From Eutypa lata (Eukaryota; Ascomycota; Sordariomycetes; Xylariales; Diatrypaceae): a stretch of 64,000 bases of DNA. The DNA lies in NCBI GenBank assembly GCA_022661535.1, contig JAKULF010000008.1, forward strand, positions 2,666,001 through 2,730,000, given 5' to 3'. The translations under genes and the position numbers were made by a program. The notes below the pieces were generated by a model. That model did no database searches. It was not told where the DNA came from and saw nothing but the letters and a program-made list of their open reading frames with translations. Each line of letters starts with the position of its first letter. Position 1 is the stretch's first letter. This document shows positions 37,237-50,400 of this stretch, in pieces.

Positions 37237-38700
37237 GACGTGAGAAATTGCAAGAAACGCTTAGTGAAGCTAAATGAACCGTTATTTGTGAAGGGCATTA
37301 CGATGGAGAATCATTGTCATGGTGTTTAGGGTGTGTGTTATTTTATAGTCTACATGTTGGACCGTTCTGTACTCTTACTTAGCATGCTAATGTTCCCCTA
37401 TATGCATGTATTTCTCTCCTGCAAGAATGGGCTGACATGCCAACCAGTTATAGAAGGTATCCAAAGAGGGAAACAAGTGACATAGTAATAGAAGCCGGTA
37501 ACGCATCCGATTCCCTCTAATATGAGCTCAGAGGTAATATCTCGCAGACACATCCCGGTCAGGGACGGCTGCGCGTGTGGCTGAAATTCAGCTAGCATTC
37601 TTGATTGCCGAAAATAGAAGCTGGCAAACTTAGCTTCCTATCGATCTACAAGCTCCATCTACGATTCGGTTCTTGGCGCCCGCTGTTGGTGTCTTGAAGG
37701 ATTCATAAGGCCATATAGCGATGCATCGGGTGTGGAGCCTTTCATTTTCAGCCCTCACGAAGCGGCCGATCCGCCCGCCGCTTCTCAGCACGTGGGTAAG
37801 CTTTCTCTTCTAGCGGGATATTTATTACTAAGACTGTATTCCGCGACATTCGTGTTATTATCCCAGGCCGGTTATGCACATTTTGGAGTCAATACCGATA
37901 TCTCAATTGAAAGTACAGGCCCAGAATTTCGGCGCTTCCTTCCCAAATCTTAACGATATGGAAATAATGGGACAGTAGTTGGTGCGGAAAGCCTACATAA
38001 GTTATTATCTCCTAGAAAGAGTCTCCAAGGAAGAGTTGGAATCTTTCCATTGTGCTTAGCGGCGGTAGACAGGGCCTGTACAGTTTACTATTAAAGCACG
38101 GAAGCAGCACTTGGGTGGCCTACGCGTATTATCTACCAAAGTCTCATATATAATTTTAGTGATACTGATACTCCATTCTCTGCTCGGCCTTTACCGAGGA
38201 TTATCGTACTAGACGGAATATCCACTGTGTCTCTTTTATCCCTTTGCCTCGGTATATCCTCCGTGGAATTACTTTAGACTTGCCCTTCTCAATGACCAAA
38301 AAGGAGTAGCCAATTCGCTCCGTCCCATTCCAGCTCCTCAAAACGGAACTCAATCGACTAACATGTATTTCCCCTTTTATAACGCCAGGGTACCTATTTA
38401 GGTATTGTACAAGAGAGTGAGAGATGTGAGATCGGTCGCCCATTGGGCTCAATGTCCACAAACACAGTATGAATAGGACCTTAAGGCATCCTTACGAAAT
38501 AGCATTAGTGTGCTGTTATCGGCTTAGTTGAAAGCTTAGTGTCTGCCTCCCTGTCAAAAATTTACCTGTCGGTAGCTCTCATGGAGTAGGTAACAGGGGT
38601 ATTTTCGTGTGGAACGAACCATCAAGTTATCATTTCGAATTTCTTACTAGTTGGAAACGGTAGGTACACACTTCACTTCTTACAGCCAAAGAGCTCGTTC
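37237..38700. other. intergenic, no supported gene
   Basis: About 1.46 kb. Open frames of 73 codons (37,732-37,953, plus) and 86 codons (38,201-38,461, minus) are present but show no recognisable domain or splice structure. The GH76 promoter should lie at the left end. Confidence 0.45.
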
Positions 38701-39648
38701 CTACCGTGAAGTGTAACCGCCATCTACCATGAGCGCCGAGCCAGTTACGAACGAGCTCCTACCTCCGGCCAGATACAAGACACCATCCGCAATCTCCTTA
38801 GCATTCCCCATCCGCTGCATCGGAACGGCGCTCGCCACCCGCTCCTCCATCGCCTTCAGCACTAGTGGGGACTTGGTCGTCATGGGCGTCTTCGTATAGC
38901 CCGGGCAGATAGCATTAATGCGCAGGCCATCCTTAGCATAGTCCTCTGATGCGGTCCGAGTGAGACCGATGACCGCATGCTTCGTCGTCGTGTAGGCCGT
39001 CGACAGCGTGATACCGACGACGCCCTGGATCGAGCCGAAGTTGACGATGGAGCCGCGCTGCAGGGGGCGACCGTCGATGGAGGAGAGGATGCGCTCCTGC
39101 CCCAGCATGATCTTCGCTGCTGCCCGCAGGACGAAGAACGTCCCGTTGATGTTGATGTCCAGCACGCGCTTCCAGTCTTCGGTCTTGGCGAATGCCGCGC
39201 CGCCCTCGTGCTTGATGGCGATGCCGGCCGCATTGACAACGTAGTCGAGCCGGCCGAACTTCTGCGCCGCGTCGACAACCGCTTGGTTTACTTGATCTTC
39301 GTTGGATACATCGAGTGCGTAAATCTCTATTCGAAAGTCTCTCCCCGCTACTTCCTTGGCTATCTCATCTTTCACGACCGCTAACGCGTCTGCGTTGAGA
39401 TCTAACAGCGCACTGCAATATATGAAGTTAGCTATTTCCCTTTCCATATAAACTTAGCGACGACATCGGGAGTTCCAAGCCGCATCCAAAGTGCGAAAAC
39501 TCCCCGAAACTTGCTAGATAGGGGCATAATACATGACTCGGAAAGTTACTCACACGCCCGCTGCTCCCTCTTTTGCAAAACCGAACGCACAGGCTTTGCC
39601 AATGCCGGATGCGGCTCCTGTAATCAACGCAAACCCTGAGACGTCCAT
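38701..39648 (-). CDS. short-chain dehydrogenase/reductase (classical SDR), copy A
   Basis: NAD(P)-dependent oxidoreductase of the classical SDR type. Two exons, 39,554-39,648 and 38,701-39,412, separated by a 141-bp intron (GTGAGT..TTGCAG), give 268 residues. Cofactor site TGAASGIG lies near residues 10-17. VALLDLN ends beta-2 with Asp, which favours NAD over NADP. NAAG lies mid-protein, and the catalytic Ser and Tyr-x3-Lys lie in STAYTTTKHAVIG. The C-terminal VTGSALMVDGGY is the usual SDR end. Without the first exon the protein would lack its cofactor loop, so the two-exon model is firmly preferred to the single open frame beginning at 39,447. The gene has GC-rich third positions. It may act on the product of the local terpene or P450 pathway, but nothing in the sequence fixes the substrate. 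Confidence 0.9.
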
Positions 39649-40953
39649 TCTTGGGTAAGGTAAGACGACAAATTCTGTTTAGATCTAATTATCTTGCCGT
39701 GGTTAATTGTAGCTTGCCCAAATATCAAGATATATCCCCTTATGAGTACCCAGCACCTTGCAGTGTCGGCATACCTTTCGCGTCCGCGTACGGAGTGTTA
39801 CCTGTTAATCCCTAAGGAGGAGTCTCATATCTAATAATTGGCGCTATCAAAGCCCACTAATATGCGGGCTGGGGAAGCATGCCATCTTCAGGGGAAACCT
39901 TCCCAAATAGATTTCTGGGGACATGGTCAGGTGGAGAAGCTATAAATGATTAATATTGGGGCTTCGATAGCATGAGCTACGCCAAGCTTGCGGGGAATAA
40001 GTACTTCGTATCTATACCGCTATACCCCTATACCCTATTGCGATAGTAGAGTATTGGGGAACAACCTTGAATCATGTAGAAGACATAAAAATATGGCACA
40101 CTATCTATCATTAAGTAATATGTTTAATGACCAGTTGATTATCCTATCTACTTGAGACATGAACTCATGAGGGGTGTTTTCGAGATCTACAAATCGTATC
40201 CCCTTAATGATTGAATAGTCATCTATATTAAAGGGGATACGGCAGATGATTGCTGGCTTTATCGAATCGTAGTTACAGGCTTGGTTATATCGAACCAGAT
40301 CATATAAAAAAGAGGTATTGAGTGTTGTATAAACTCACTCTATTTTTTGAGTAGAACTAATACCACACTGTCTTTGTACTCGATGACATCGCTAGGCTAT
40401 TTTTCGTCGAGATCTAGGACGGACTGTCTCTTGTAATTTCATAGGTCCATCTAAGATAGAGTGCGGGATAAACATAAAGACATTCATAGTGATGGGCGTC
40501 TTATCCTCACGAATCCCCATGCCCATGGGTTCTCTATCCACGAACCAATGACCCAAGACTGGGTAGTACGAAGGATTTCGTTCGTCTTTGAATTATGGCA
40601 GCAGCGCGAGCTCTTCTGCGATATAGCCTTCCTTTCCGTGCATCCTGGTTTACTTGGCTGTCGGCCAACGGGTTATCATCGACCCATACTCCTTTGTTTT
40701 AGATATAAAAAAAAGGCAAATAGTGCAACACCTTACGTACCCGCTAGGCAATGGTCAAATGGCGAAGTGAGAAGAATGCCTGGATGCGAGAAAGTCCCAT
40801 TGGCTGACTCACCAAAACATAGTGCTGAGACATCACTAAAATTCAGGGAGTTCGTGGTCTAGTTTGCCCGTTTGGGCCAATCAAAGAAGTCTTTAAATCA
40901 CTCTGCTATTTGACAATTGCAGGGGAGCTAGTCCTGGCAATTTTTAACTCCGT
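39649..40953. other. intergenic, with a small inverted repeat
   Basis: 1.3 kb between the two SDR genes. A perfect 11-bp inverted repeat lies at 40,195-40,241. A 133-codon open frame on the plus strand (40,461-40,862) lacks any recognisable domain, so I do not call it a gene. The promoter of SDR copy A is at the left end. Confidence 0.45.
40195..40241. repeat. 11-bp perfect inverted repeat, 25-bp loop
   Basis: CGTATCCCCTT at 40,195-40,205 is matched by AAGGGGATACG at 40,231-40,241. It could be a protein-binding palindrome, a transcript hairpin or the remnant of a miniature element. It lies about 550 bp upstream of the SDR copy A start. Confidence 0.55.
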
Positions 40954-41940
40954 TCAGCAAACCCATCCGCCATCTACGTTGTAAACAGCACCAGTTACGA
41001 ACGAGGCCTCGTCGCTAAGCAGGAATGCAATGACTCTTGCTATTTCGATCGGCTCCGCTCTCCTCTTTTGTGCCGTGACCTGCAAGCCTCTCTTGACATC
41101 TTCCGGATCTTCACCTCGGGACATTGGAGTGTTCACCGAACCTTTGGCTCTATCGTTAGCCCGACCCCATTACTCCCAGGATGCAGATGGGAAGTTTGGG
41201 GCATTTCGAAAGACGCAGGATATGCACTGTTGGGTGCAGATATCGCACGCTCTGATGGGGATGGGATGTCTCACCTGGAGCGACGCAGTTCACCCTAATG
41301 TTTTGGTTCTCCTTCGCCGCCGTCCTCGTCAACCCAATTACCGCCGCTTTGCTAGCACAGTATGCGACATTTCCGGGCGCTCCAAACTGCCCAAAGGTAC
41401 TTGCCGCAGAAACCTGCAAGCACTGGGTCAGCCTCTCCTCCTGGAAGTCTCAAGACAGTGTAGGAGCCCTCACAATGCTCGCACCACTTTTCATGGCCCT
41501 CAACTGGGCCCGTACACAGAAAAACACCCCCCGGGCATTGACGTTGAAGGAAAAATCCCAGTGCTCATCCGTCTCTTCGACGATTGGGGTGGCAGGCGTG
41601 ATGACACCTGCCATGTTCACGGCGCCGTCGAGCTTGCCGAGTTTCTGCACGGTTGACTCGATCCAATCATCCACCGATTTACTGCTGCGCACATCTACCA
41701 CTGTGGATACGTGCTTGCTGCTGTTGGGCAATGATTGAACTGCTGTTTTCAGTGCCTCCCCGTTGATATCAGCTAAGGAGATGGTGGCGCCCCGTGATGC
41801 GAGCAGCTCTGCTGTGGCGAGCCCCATCCCGGAAGCTGCGCCGGTGATGGCGATCTAATCAGAAGGCCGTTATTAGATATCGTAGACATAGCTATCTCCA
41901 TGTTGCAGTATGTACGTACAACCTTGCCTTCGAAAGACAT
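40954..41940 (-). CDS. short-chain dehydrogenase/reductase (classical SDR), copy B
   Basis: Second classical SDR, diverged from copy A. Four exons: 41,920-41,940; 41,474-41,854; 41,275-41,413; 40,954-41,141, giving 242 residues. The first exon is only 21 nt (MSFEGKV) and ends at a GTACGT donor; joining it to exon 2 gives GKVIAITGAASGMG, the standard SDR start. Other marks: LADIN (Asp after beta-2, NAD preference), NMAG in place of the usual NNAG/NAAG, and the catalytic YCASK. The C-terminus has SFVTGAVYNVDGGW. Introns are 65, 60 and 133 bp with GT..AG ends. It is the last gene before the right retrotransposon block, about 300 bp from its edge. A role in the local oxidative pathway is inferred from position. 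Confidence 0.9.
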
Positions 41941-42244
41941 CTTGGTAATGGTCGGTAGTGTGAATGAAATACAGGTTTTGATTTCACTTGGTATAACTAT
42001 GTGGTACTGGCAAGATGTCTAACGTCGGGTGCGTGGCGATATAGTATCCCTAGTATGTGAACGATCTTATTGTGCTGTTTGGTGATGAATATAATTTGTT
42101 GTTAGTCTATAAGCAATTGATAGTCAGTATATATGGTGTAGTTATCTCCTCGGTACAATGGATAAATGCAAGTAGCAAGTGTTCCCTAGCGCGTGATGCC
42201 TATGTGTTTCCAGATATCACGTATAAGCTGATCTAAAAGCAAGG
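41941..42244. promoter_or_regulatory. promoter of SDR copy B and edge of the gene island
   Basis: About 300 bp of normal-composition DNA upstream of the minus-strand SDR start. Composition changes abruptly at about 42,245, where the RIP-mutated copia LTR begins. No specific regulatory motif was recognised. Confidence 0.45.
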
Positions 42245-42684
42245 TATAAGTTATTACGAATAATAATAATTATCTAAAATACTTTAAAACTTAAAATAAA
42301 TAATTAAAAAAATTTATATATATAATATAAAAATATTAAATATAAAATTATTTTATTTCGAAAACTTAATAAATAACTTTAATTATAATATACTTTTTAA
42401 ATTAAAATATTTTACGATATTTTTAATTTAACGAATTATAATTTTTTTATTTTAATAAATATATCTTTTAATTTTTAAAATATTTTTTATAATTTATAAT
42501 ACTTTAATTAAAATTTAAATAATTATATTTTTAAAATAAAATTATTTAAATATTTAAATTATAAAAATTATTTATTTTATTATTATTATTATTATTATTT
42601 TTAATATTATTATAACCTTTATATATATATTTTTAAATTATAATATTCGTAAAATAATAAATTAATATATTCGTAATAAATAAA

Positions 42685-42727
<43 letters not shown>

Positions 42728-45700
42728 TACTTTTTCGTTTTTTATATATTATTAAAGTTATTTAAATAATTAACGTAATATATACTTATATTATATGTAT
42801 TAATATTATTACGTTTTTTTCGCTTTTATTTTTATTTTTATTTTTACTTTTATCGCGTTCGTTTAATTATAAACCGTGTTCGATAACGTTTATTATATAA
42901 CGTATTTCGTATTTAAAATATATTCGTAATATATTTATTAATCGATTTAACGATTAATATTTAAAAATTTCGAATTGTAATTATTATTATTAAAATTATT
43001 CGTTTAAATATTTTTATTAATAAATATAAATTTATTTTTTTATTTATTATTAATTTTATATTTAATTAATTTTTTTAATTTTTTTAATTATATTTATTAT
43101 ATTATTTATATATTTATTATTTTTTTAATAATTAATTATTTCGATTTTAATTAAAGAAATTATTTTAATTTATTTTTATTATATTTATATATTAATGTTT
43201 ATTTAAAAATTATTATTTTAATTTATTATTATTTTTAATTTTTTTTTTAATTTAACGAAAATAAAAATAAAAATAAAAAAAAAGAAAAATAATAACGATA
43301 ATAAAAATAAAAACGAAAATAATTTTAAATAAAATAAAATTAATTTTTCGTTTTTAAAAATTATTAATAATAATAATTTTAATAATAATAACGATAATAA
43401 AATTAATATAAATTACGTTTTTATAAAAGTTTTATAAAATTATATAATTAATTAAATATTTTTAATATTTAAAAATTTTAATTTAAATATTTATTTTTAT
43501 TATTATTTTTAAAATTTCGGCTTTTTAATATTTTTATTGTTTTTTTCGATAAATTTATATATTTAATAAATTTTAATTTTTAAATTTAAATTAATATATT
43601 TTATATTTTTCGAAATAATTTATTATGTATTTTAAAAATTAAAAAACGTTTTAAAATATTTAAATTTTTATTTATTAAATATTTTAATTAATTTATTAAT
43701 AAATATTTAATTTGTTAATAAATAAATAATTAAAAAAAAAAAATTTTATTTTTATTTAAATTATATATTTTAAATATTTATATAATAAAATTTTGTATTT
43801 ATTTTTTTAATTTATTTAATAATTAATTTTATTATTTATAAATTATTATAAAAAGTTTTTTATATATTTTTTAATTTAAAATAAAAATTTTAAAATAAAC
43901 GTTTTAAAATAATAATTTTTTTAATTATATATTTAAAAGTAAATATTTTTATTTTTATAATAAATATAATAAATATATTTTAATAAATTATTTTTTATAT
44001 TATAAATTTTTTAAATAAAAATATTAAATATTTTTATAAAAATCGTTTAATTTTTTTATTATTCGTAAAAAAAACATTTTTTATTATTAATAATATTTAT
44101 ATTTTTTTAAATTTATTCTTATAAACGATATTTAAATATTTAATTATATATAAATATTTAATTATTTTATTTATTATTTTTAAATATTTTAAAAATAAAT
44201 TTATAAAAGATTTTAATAAATTAAATATTATAAACGTTATATTTAATTTTATTATAATCGTAATATATAATATTAAATTAATTCGTTTTTAATAATTTTT
44301 TATTTTTTATTTTAAAATTTAATTAAAATTTTTTTTAATAAATTTAATTTTAAAAATATTATTAATTAAATTAAAGTAAATAATTATTTTTTTATATATA
44401 AATTATAAAAAAAATAAATTTTATATATTTTATAATTTTTAATAATTTTAATATTTAAATATTCATTTATTAAGTTTTGATTTTTTAATTTATAAATTAA
44501 TTTAAAATATTTTTTAAGTTTTTAAGTTTTTATTTTATATTTTTTATTATATAAAATTAAAATATCGTTTATAAAAAATATAAAAAAAATTATACGTTAT
44601 TTATTATAAAATAAATATAATTTTTTTATTAATAAAATAAATTTTACGTTTAATAAATTTAATTTAAACTTTTTATATTATAATAATAATAAATTTTTAA
44701 AATTATAAAATGTTTTTTTAACTTTTAATAAAATTTTTAACTTTTTAAAATTATTTAAATATTTATAAATTATAAATATATTTTCGTTTTTTATTATATT
44801 AAAAAACGTTATTTTAATATTATATTAATTAATTTTTAAATTAAATTTTATTATTATAATTATAATAATTTTAAAAACTTTAATTATAAACGTAATAATA
44901 TAAATTATTATAAATAAATTTTTTTTTAAAATTCTTTTTATATTATAAGCTTTAATTTATAACATTTTAAATAATTATTTTTATTAAATTTATAATTAAA
45001 TATTTACTTTAACGAAATTAAGCGATTTTTCGTTTTTAAACGATTTATTTTTTTAAATATATTTTTATTAATTATAAATTTTATTTTTAAATATATATTT
45101 TTTTTAAAATTTTTATATAAAAAATAATTAATTAAATTTTTTTATATTTTAAAAAATTTAAATAATTCGTTTTTATATAATTTTTTGTTATTTAAAGTTA
45201 TAAAGAATTAAATAATATATTTTTAAAAAATCGTTATTATAATTATAATATAAAAAATAATTAATTTTCTTTTATTTTTTTTAAAACGTTTTTTAAAATA
45301 AAAAAGTTTAAAAATAACTTTTTTTTTTTTTATAATTTCGAAAATTATTATATTTTTATAAAAATCGATAAAGCGCATTTAATATATTTCGTTAACTTTT
45401 TTTATAACGAAATTATTTATTATATAATTATTTTATTTCGTTTAATAAAATTCGTTTAAATTAATTTTCGTTTAAAATAATCGAAATTTAATATTTTAAC
45501 GTATAATTAATTTATAATTTATATATAAACGTTATTTAATATCTTTTATAATTATTTAAATTATTTTTATTATTTAAAATTAATTTTTATAACTTTTATT
45601 ATAAATAAAAAATCTTTTTATAACATTTATAACGTTTTTTATTATAATAATAATATTATTAATATTTTTTTTTATTAAAAATAAAATCTTTTATTTTAAT

Positions 45701-47218
45701 TATTTATTAAATATTTAAACCGTTATTAATTTTATAAAGTTCGTTTATTTTAATATTTTTTAAAATTTTTTTATTATTTATTAAATTCGTATTTTATAAT
45801 AAAAAATTAATATTAAGCTTTTTATTTATTATTAAAATTATTTGTTTTTTTTTTATTTAAAATTAAAATTTTTTTAAAAATTTAAAATTTTATTACTTTT
45901 TAATTTTTTATTAAAATAAACTTTTTTATTTTTAAATTTAAACTTTTTAATTAATTTTTTAAAAAATTTAAATTTTTTTAATTTTATAAAATTAATTTAA
46001 AAATAAATAAAATATGTTTTTTTTTATAATTTTATACGTTTAATAAATCGAAAATATATAACTTTATTATTTATTTTTTAAATATATAAAAAACTTAAAT
46101 AAATTTTATAAAAATAAATATAAAAGTTATTTTTTTTATTTTTATTTTTTTTTTTATAAAAAAACTTTTTATTAAAATATACATTATATATAATAATTAC
46201 TTTATTTAAATTAAAAACTTAAATTTTATAAAAATTAATTATAATATAATTTATTAAATAATTTATATACGCTTTAAATATTATTTTAAATACTTTTTGA
46301 TTTTTATAAGCTTTTTAATTTTTTATTAATAAATACGCTTCATATTTATATATATATATTAATTTAAAATTAAATTAAAAATTAATAATTAACTTTTTAA
46401 AAATCTTTAAATTATATTATCGAAAATAATTTTTAAATTAATTTTTAAATACTTTATTAAAACTTTTAAAATTATATATTAAATTAAAACTTATATTATA
46501 TAATTAAATCGCTTTATATTAAATTATTTTAAATTAAAACTTTTATAAAAAATTTATATCGTTTATTATAATAATATATTTAAAAATAAATACGCTTTTA
46601 ACGCGCTTTTTATCTTTTATAAGCTTTTTTATATATAAAAATAATATTTTAATTTTTAATTTTTCGATTTTAATTTAATATTAAAACTTAATAAACTTTT
46701 TAATATTAATCGTATTAATATTATTATTTTACTTAATTTTATAAATATAAAATCGTTTTTTTTTACGTATTTAATTTTTGAAATTTTATAAAATCTTTAT
46801 AATAATTTTTTTTTATTTATAATTAAATATTTATAAAACGTTTCGTTATATTCGTTTTTAATTATTAATAATTATTTTATTTTATTATATTTTAAAAAAT
46901 AATTAAATTAATTTTAATATATACGTTAAAAAAGCTTAAATAATTTATTTTTTAATAATCTTTTCGATATTATTTTAATAACGTATATATAAACGTAATA
47001 TTTACATTTTAATTATATTATATTATTAATTTCGACGTTTTAAATATATTTAACGAATGTTTTAAAAGCTTTAAAGCTTAAATATTTAATTTTTTAATAT
47101 TATAACTTTTTTAAATTTTTTTAAAAACGTAAATAATTTATTAAAAGTTTTTACGCTTTTAATTTTTATTTAAATTATAATATAAAAAACATTATAATAT
47201 TTATTAAATTTATAAAAA
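42245..47218 (-). mobile_element. RIP-degraded Ty1/copia element of a second family, left (3') part
   Basis: Minus-strand element. Its RT box reads F-I-N-D-I-L-I at about 44,555-44,576, followed by KKYKIKT and a stretch ending INEYLNIKII. This matches the copia RT layout with Asp changed to Asn and occasional TAA in place of Gln codons. The left end (42,245 onward, TATAAGTTATTACGAATAAT) reappears near 63,902 in the same orientation, so I take these as the two LTRs of one element. Its interior is split by the gypsy element at 47,219 and continues at 54,757-56,656. A pure AAT trinucleotide run lies at about 42,684-42,725. No intact frame remains. Confidence 0.7.
42684..42725. repeat. AAT trinucleotide microsatellite
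   Basis: An uninterrupted run of about 14 AAT units lies within the 3' portion of the second-family copia element. A shorter TTA run lies about 100 bp to the left (near 42,580). Confidence 0.85.
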
Positions 47219-47457
47219 TAATACGGATTATAAAGGTATAAAAGCATATATTTCTTTAAGATTAAAGCTTAATAGTAAAAGCGTTTTTAATGGTTAAAGG
47301 CGGTATAATATATTGCCGAAAAAGCGGTATAATATATTGCCGGATGATTAATAGTAAGGGCGGGGTAGTTGTTAGAAAAGAGTACGTATTTAAGGTATGT
47401 ATTTTTTATTTATTTAATTTATTTTATTTAATATAAACCTTTTAAAAGGTTATATTA
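47219..47457 (-). repeat. 3' LTR of gypsy element (239 bp, left copy)
   Basis: It starts TAATACGGATT (TGATACG.. before RIP) and ends ATATTA (GTATCA). It holds two copies of a CGGTATAATATATTGCCG block and matches the right LTR in length. It is preceded by AAAAA. Confidence 0.85.
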
Positions 47458-50400
47458 AAATATTAATTAATAAAAAAGACGTTATTGTTTTTAATAACGA
47501 TATAAATAAGTTCAAGCTTTATAAAAGCAACTTTTACTTTTTTTAAGTTATCTTTTAAACGTTATTTAAAAAGGTAATTGTTTTCGTTTTTCTTAACGTT
47601 ATTAATATTCTTTAACTAAATTTTTAGATTTTTTTAAAGCATTTTTAAATATTTAAGTATTATTTTTATATTCGTAGCTTTTTTATTTAACGAGGTAATT
47701 AAAGTTTTTTTTTGTTCGGTTAAAATGATGTTGCGTGATAATTTCGGTTTTGTATATATTATTTTAGCTTTTATTTGCATTGGCGTTTTGCTTGGCTTTA
47801 ATAGGTTTTAAAGAAGAAGTTATACGTTAAAATAAATTTTTTTTGCCGTTACTTTTAACGTTTAAATGGGTAATAGATATAATAAGGTGAATTTTAAAAG
47901 TAAAAGGTAGATTTATTTTATAAGTTAATTGGTTGATTTGTTGTTTAATAAATTATAAATCGGCTTTTTGTTAAAAGTATTTTTTAAAAGGTTTATTTAA
48001 AAAGTAATATTTATAATATAATTTAAGATATATTTTATTATTTATGGTAAATTCGATTACTTTGTGCTTAAAGTTATAAATGTATTTAGTTTTATTAAAT
48101 GTAAAATTTATAATTAATTGCGCGTTACGTTGTATGTGTTTTTTTAAAAAGCGAATTTTAAATAGTTTACGGTTATTTGTTTTTGTTAATATATTTAGCG
48201 ATTTAAAAAGTTTAAAGTTAAAAAGTTATTCGTGCGGAGTTAATTTAATAATTCTTAAATATGCGTTGTTTAAATTTTATTATAAAGAAATTAAAATATC
48301 GATTTAATTAAACTTTAAGTATATTTAATAATAATAACGAATTGTGATTTTTATCGTTTAGTTTTTGCGTTTAAATAATTTATCGAATTAAAGATAATAA
48401 GTCGTAATTATTAATAAACGCGTATTTAAAGTTTTTTAAATATTACGTTAAAATTTAAAAGTAAATTTTTTGTTATAATTTAATATAATATTTTTAAAGA
48501 TTTTTTAATTTGTTATTAATAAGAATTTTATAAGCGTTATGGTTTATTTTTCGATTATGTATTTTTTATAATTTGAAATTAAGCTTGTGCGTTTTAATGT
48601 AAGGTACGATATAATTATTAAAGCGTTATATACTTTGTAATATTTTTTATTAATGAATTATTACGGAGTTTTTTCGGTAAGTACGAAAAGTAAGTTAGTA
48701 ATGAAATTAATAATAATCGTTTTTATAAAAAAAGGATTTTTTTGTTTATTTAATTAATAATTTTTTTATATTTAAGCATAATTAGTTCGATTAAAATTAT
48801 ACTTTAAATAATATCGAACGTAATTTTTTATTTAAGTTGTTTTATAATATATACTTAAAGAGTTTAATTTGTAAAGTATTTATTTAATTTCGAAATAATA
48901 TTTATTATTATAAGTTATTCGTAATATTTTTTAAATAAAGTTATTTGGAATGTATAAGCGTTATATATCGTTAATGAATATATTATATAATAAGTTATTT
49001 TGAAGTTTAAAAAGGTAATTAATTTTGACGTATTAATCGGGTTTTATTTTAATATAATTATTTTTAATGTTACGAATAATTTTTAAGTATTTTTTATTTT
49101 TAAAGTATTTTTAACGAAAGTTTGTTTTTATAAGTTCGTTTATTATAGTTTTTAATAAGAAATATATTATATTTAAAACGATAAGTTTATTAAAGCGTAA
49201 AATTTTCTTAAATTATTAAGGATTTTTTTTGTTTTAAAAAGTACGTAAATAACTTAATATATTAAGTATTAAATTTAATTTATCGAAAAGGTAATATATT
49301 TATAAATTATATTAAAATAAATAAATAAACGATATAATAAGTCGTTTATTGTTATAGTTTGTGTTTAATATATTAAAAAACGTTTAATTTATAATGTGTT
49401 TTGTAATTAAATGATTAGTTAAGATAATTATTAATAAGTTTACGGATTAAATTATTGTACGAAGTTTTTTAATTATTTAAATTAAGCAAGTAATTTTTAT
49501 TTCGAAAGAGTTATAATGTGTTTTTGTTTTAAATAAATAATGATTAAAATATATAATTGGTTGGATTTTTATAAAGATAATAATTTCGTTAAAATGTTAT
49601 GTTTTTTTTAAGATTAAATAAAATATAATTATATCGAAACCTTTTTTAAATAAAGCGTTTATTTAGAAAAATAAAATACGATTTAAATTTTAATAATATA
49701 ATGTAATTTTATTATAAATAAAGTTTTTAATCGTTTAAAATAAAAGTAATTCGGTTTTAATAAGTTCGTAATAAATTAATCGATAATATATTTAACGTTT
49801 TCGTACGTTTTCTTTTTTAATTTTAAAGGATTTTCGACTTTTGATTAATAAGATTATTTTTTTTTTTTGTAATAGTTTAATATATTAAATAAAATAAAAA
49901 ATAAAGTGACGAAGTTATTTATTAAAGTTTAGAAATTATTTAAGAGCTTTTAATTATTAAAGGAAAATAAGATTACGAAAAGTAATTACGCGTTCTTTAA
50001 TCGTAAATATATTTAAAGCGTTTATTTAAAAGCTAAGTAACTTTATTAAAAAATAACTTAAAAAAAATTTATTTAAAATAATAAAAATATTATTATCGAT
50101 AAATAAATTAAATATATGGTTTAAATGCTTTTTATAATCCTTTATTATATCGAAGAAAATGATAATATCGTTAATAAAAGTACGATAATAATGTTTAAAA
50201 TTATATAGAAGTTTATTTATAAATCGTTAAAAATACGCGAAAGAATTGCGAAAATTTATTAAGGTTATTATCGATCTTTTAAGCTTTTTAAAACTAATTA
50301 TAGTAAATTTATTTTTATTATTAAAATATACCTTAAATTAATAAAAAAATTATATAACGTTAACGATATTAATATAATGTTTTTTATATAATAAAACAAT

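Noticed and set aside
37732..37953. 73-codon plus-strand frame with a hydrophobic middle
   Set aside because: Short, no signal-peptide start, and no family resemblance.
38880..39384. Open frames of 78-135 codons in other frames across SDR copy A
   Set aside because: Low-complexity Arg/Ser or shadow translations of a GC-rich SDR exon.
40461..40862. 133-codon plus-strand open frame between the SDR genes
   Set aside because: Starts with ATG but has no recognisable domain and no splice or homology support; it could be real, but the sequence alone does not show it.
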